Source of the DNA: Telmatospirillum siberiense
Lineage (GTDB): Bacteria; Pseudomonadota; Alphaproteobacteria; Rhodospirillales; Magnetospirillaceae
Assembly (NCBI RefSeq): GCF_002845745.1
Contig: NZ_PIUM01000001.1
Coordinates: 310,001-374,000 of the forward strand
Direction of reading: 5' to 3'
DNA: 64,000 nucleotides
A model generated the notes under the pieces. It made no database searches and was not told where the DNA came from. It was given only the letters and a program-made list of their open reading frames with translations. Numbering within the stretch: the stretch's first letter is position 1; the number at the start of each line of letters is the position of its first letter. This document shows positions 61,433-64,000 of the stretch, in pieces. Both the position numbers and the translations under genes were made by a program.

Positions 61433-63922
61433 ATGCCGAAGAGGGCGCGTCCGTTCACTCTGAATATTTCGGTTCGACTGATGTTGACCGGAATCATCGG
61501 GCTCATCGGCATGGTTCTCCTGCTCGTCGCCGCCATGCACACTTTGCGCAGCCAGATGCTGGACGAGCGGATTGAAAAAGTCCGTGGTCTTGCCGATGTC
61601 GGCAGAGGCATCGTCGCCTCTTACCGGCAGCGTGCGCTGAATGGAGAATTCGACGAGGCTGAGGCCAAGGCGAGGGCCGTCGCCAGGCTTCGTGACTTGC
61701 GTTACCAGGGGAATGGATATTTTTTCATCTATGATGAAACCGGGACCAACATTTTGTTGCCCTACCTGCCGGACCGCGAGGGACGAAATTTCATCGATCT
61801 GCAGGATGCCAACGGCGTTTTTTTCATCAAGGAACTGATCGACGGCGGCCGGAACGGAGGCTCGCCCGTCTTTTATCGGTTCCCCCGTACCGGCACGGAA
61901 CTGGCGATCGACAAGGTCGGGGTGGCGCTTTCTTTCGAGCCATGGCGCTGGGTGATCGGCACGGGGGTCTATATCGATGATCTCGATGCGGAATTCGCCA
62001 CCGAATTGCTGCATCTGTCCCTGATCCCCATCATCGTCGTCCTGGCATCCGCCGGCGCGATCTTTTTGATCGCGCGCAGCGTCTCGCGCCCTCTGTTGAA
62101 GCTGACCGGCGTGATGGAACGCCTGTCTCGGCGTGATTTCGACGTCGAGGTGCCGTTCCGGGGGCGGGGTGACGAGATCGGCGCGATCGCGCGTGCCGTT
62201 GCGGTGTTCAGGGAAAACGGCATGGCACGTCAGAGCGCCGAGGAGAAGCTCCACGCCAGCGAGCGGCATCTGATGGTCATTACCGAAAACGCGCCCAGTC
62301 TCATCTGGATGATCGACGCCAAGGGTATCGTCACCTATGCCAACCGGGGCATCTCGGGAAAGGAGCGGGACGAGGTGATCGGCGGCACCGTTATCGAATG
62401 GGTCTGCGAGGAACATCGCGAGCGGGTCGAGAGAACCCTGGGCGAGGTCTTTTCAACCGGCCAGCCCGGACGTTGTGAATTCATGGGGCTGAACGACGAG
62501 CGGCGCTGGTACAGCACCCGGACGGCGCCCGTCTTCGATGGCCGGCGGATCACCGGCGCGGTCATCATCACCAACGATGTGACCGACCGCAAGGCGGCCG
62601 AAGCCCAGGTGGAGTTCCTGGCGCATCACGACGCCCTGACCGACTTGCCCAACCGGATTCTGGGAAAACTGCTGTTCGACCAGATCATCATCCAGGCGGA
62701 ACGGGCGGGCAGCCGGGCGGCGATGCTGTTTTTCGATCTGGATAATTTCAAGCGCGTCAACGATTCGTTGGGACATGCCGGCGGCGATCTCCTTTTGAAA
62801 GCGGTGGCCGATCGGCTGATCGATTGCGTTCGCGACAGCGATCTGGTGGTCAGGCAAAGCGGTGACGAGTTCATCATCCTTATGCCGAATGTCGGTGACG
62901 TCGACGATGTTTCCTCTGTGGCCAATAAAATTCTCGAACAATTGCGCCCGCCGTTCGATATCGGAGGAGAACTGGTGTCTATTTCAGCCTCCCTGGGCGC
63001 GGTGGTATTTCCAGAAGATGGAGGAAGTTTCGACGAATTGTTCAAAAAGGCGGATACTGCGGCGCGTTTCGCCAAGGATGCCGGTCGCAATACATATCGG
63101 TTCTTTACAGAACAGATGAATGCCAACGCCGACGAATATTTAAGGATCCGGACCGGTTTGCGTCAGGCCCTGGAACGGGGCGAGTTCCTTTTGCATTACC
63201 AGCCGCAAATCGTCGTCGACAGCGGACGGGTGATCGGCGCGGAGGCGCTGATCCGCTGGAATCATCCCGAGTTGGGCCTGCTGGCGCCCGGGCGCTTCAT
63301 CTCTATCGCCGAGGACAGCGGCCTGATCGTGCCGATCGGCGAATGGGTGCTGGGCGAAGCCTGCCGGCAATGCGCCGCCTGGCAGGCCGAGGGGCTGCCC
63401 AGGATCACCATTGCCGTCAATCTTTCCGCCGTGCAGTTCAAAAGAGGCGACCTGCTGGAGGTGGTGACCAGGGCGCTTCGTCAATCGAAACTCGACCCCA
63501 GCTGTCTCGAGTTGGAAATGACCGAGTCGGCGCTGGTGAAAGATTCTTCCACCGTCATGAAGACGGTGGAGCGGCTGAAATCCCTGGGCGTCATTTTTTC
63601 CATCGACGACTTCGGGACGGGTTATTCCAGTCTGGCCTACCTTAAGCAGTTCAAGGTGGACAAGCTCAAGATCGACCAGTCCTTCGTCCGCGAGATCACG
63701 CAAAGCGCCAGCGATGCCGCCATCGTCACGGCCATCGTCGCCCTGGCCCGCAGTCTGGGCTTGAAGACCGTCGCCGAGGGAATCGAAAGCAAGGAGGTTC
63801 TGGATTGTTTGCGCTCGTGCGGCTGCGACGAGGCGCAAGGTTACCATCTGGGCCGTCCCATGCCGGCTGGCGCCTTCGCCGAAATCTTGCGTCGCGTCAC
63901 CAATCCGCAACCGGTTCAATGA
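61433..63922 (+). CDS. sCache-HAMP-PAS-GGDEF-EAL membrane c-di-GMP enzyme
   Basis: The 829-aa protein has helices near 18-40 and 200-220, a periplasmic single-Cache domain (FFIYDETGTNILLPY, EGRNFIDLQDANGVFFIKELIDGGR, FEPWRWVIGTGVYIDDL), HAMP, a PAS domain (about 275-395), GGDEF with the active-site variant SGDEF and an EAL domain with all core motifs (AEALIRWNHPE, LEMTESALV, DDFGTGYSSLAYL, LKIDQSFV, VAEGIES). Whether it makes or breaks c-di-GMP cannot be told; EAL activity is more certain. Start ATG 61433 (AGGGTG upstream) or GTG 61427. It is 65 bp after the chemoreceptor. Confidence 0.93.
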   Translation: MPKRARPFTLNISVRLMLTGIIGLIGMVLLLVAAMHTLRSQMLDERIEKVRGLADVGRGIVASYRQRALNGEFDEAEAKARAVARLRDLRYQGNGYFFIYDETGTNILLPYLPDREGRNFIDLQDANGVFFIKELIDGGRNGGSPVFYRFPRTGTELAIDKVGVALSFEPWRWVIGTGVYIDDLDAEFATELLHLSLIPIIVVLASAGAIFLIARSVSRPLLKLTGVMERLSRRDFDVEVPFRGRGDEIGAIARAVAVFRENGMARQSAEEKLHASERHLMVITENAPSLIWMIDAKGIVTYANRGISGKERDEVIGGTVIEWVCEEHRERVERTLGEVFSTGQPGRCEFMGLNDERRWYSTRTAPVFDGRRITGAVIITNDVTDRKAAEAQVEFLAHHDALTDLPNRILGKLLFDQIIIQAERAGSRAAMLFFDLDNFKRVNDSLGHAGGDLLLKAVADRLIDCVRDSDLVVRQSGDEFIILMPNVGDVDDVSSVANKILEQLRPPFDIGGELVSISASLGAVVFPEDGGSFDELFKKADTAARFAKDAGRNTYRFFTEQMNANADEYLRIRTGLRQALERGEFLLHYQPQIVVDSGRVIGAEALIRWNHPELGLLAPGRFISIAEDSGLIVPIGEWVLGEACRQCAAWQAEGLPRITIAVNLSAVQFKRGDLLEVVTRALRQSKLDPSCLELEMTESALVKDSSTVMKTVERLKSLGVIFSIDDFGTGYSSLAYLKQFKVDKLKIDQSFVREITQSASDAAIVTAIVALARSLGLKTVAEGIESKEVLDCLRSCGCDEAQGYHLGRPMPAGAFAEILRRVTNPQPVQ

Positions 63923-64000
63923 CCTGACGGCGCCGGAAATTCCTGTCCGAGCTTTCGTGTCGGCGGTGATTGGTTTAAACAACACCCTCCATTTCATGTC
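63923..64000. other. Window end
   Basis: The last 78 bases after the GGDEF-EAL stop show no gene or structured element. Confidence 0.3.

Overview
The window looks like chromosome of a free-living, motile, metabolically flexible Alphaproteobacterium, most likely a Rhodospirillales member (inference). It is GC-rich and densely packed, with many ATGA stop/start overlaps. It carries anaerobic respiration genes (dmsABC), an oxygen-sensitive glycyl radical enzyme, three chemoreceptors, several c-di-GMP proteins and an MmgR/suhB-like small RNA of a type known from Alphaproteobacteria. I saw no rRNA, CRISPR array, intact insertion sequence or phage.

Layout. 1-5 kb: tail of a ChrA chromate transporter, an orphan periplasmic binding protein, and a histidine kinase/EAL response-regulator pair. 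5-10 kb: a three-gene minus-strand operon linked by ATGA overlaps, made of a GH17-GT2 beta-glucan synthase of NdvB type, a stand-alone HypF C-terminal carbamoyltransferase and an MFS transporter. 10-15 kb: dmsA, dmsB, dmsC and a TorD-family chaperone, with TorR-like boxes upstream of dmsA. 15-16 kb: about 850 bp of nested inverted repeats. 16-22 kb: a CHASE3 kinase with a single-domain response regulator, tex, and a Leu/Ile/Val-type binding protein. 22-26 kb: glycogen genes, glgA-glk facing glgC. 26-32 kb: a small exported protein, a lytic transglycosylase, an orphan sRNA and two tandem chemoreceptors that share a nearly identical 757-bp 3' end.

32-44 kb: a copper pair (DUF2946-like and PCu(A)C), a GNAT/N-formylglutamate amidohydrolase pair, tRNA-Val(GAC), an arsenic operon (arsR, arsN2, a 50-aa Cys-Cys peptide, arsM, a CMD-family protein and an ECF sigma factor), a SWIM-SNF2 helicase, a 3-hydroxyisobutyryl-CoA hydrolase-like gene, a chain-of-hairpins element, a 54-aa exported peptide and an Lrp regulator. 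44-48 kb: a glycyl radical enzyme with an unusual NCGCVVP active-site loop and its activase. 48-52 kb: a hybrid kinase divergent from a response regulator, then a UspA protein. 52-55 kb: marR-emrA-emrB. 55-59 kb: degP with an OmpR/EnvZ-type pair. 59-64 kb: a chemoreceptor and a GGDEF-EAL protein with closely related Cache sensor domains.

The best leads for new biology are the glucan-synthase/carbamoyltransferase/MFS operon, the glycyl radical enzyme, the small Cys-Cys protein in the arsenic operon, and the paired Cache sensors that feed chemotaxis and c-di-GMP in parallel. All calls come from reading sequence and translations. No database search was run.
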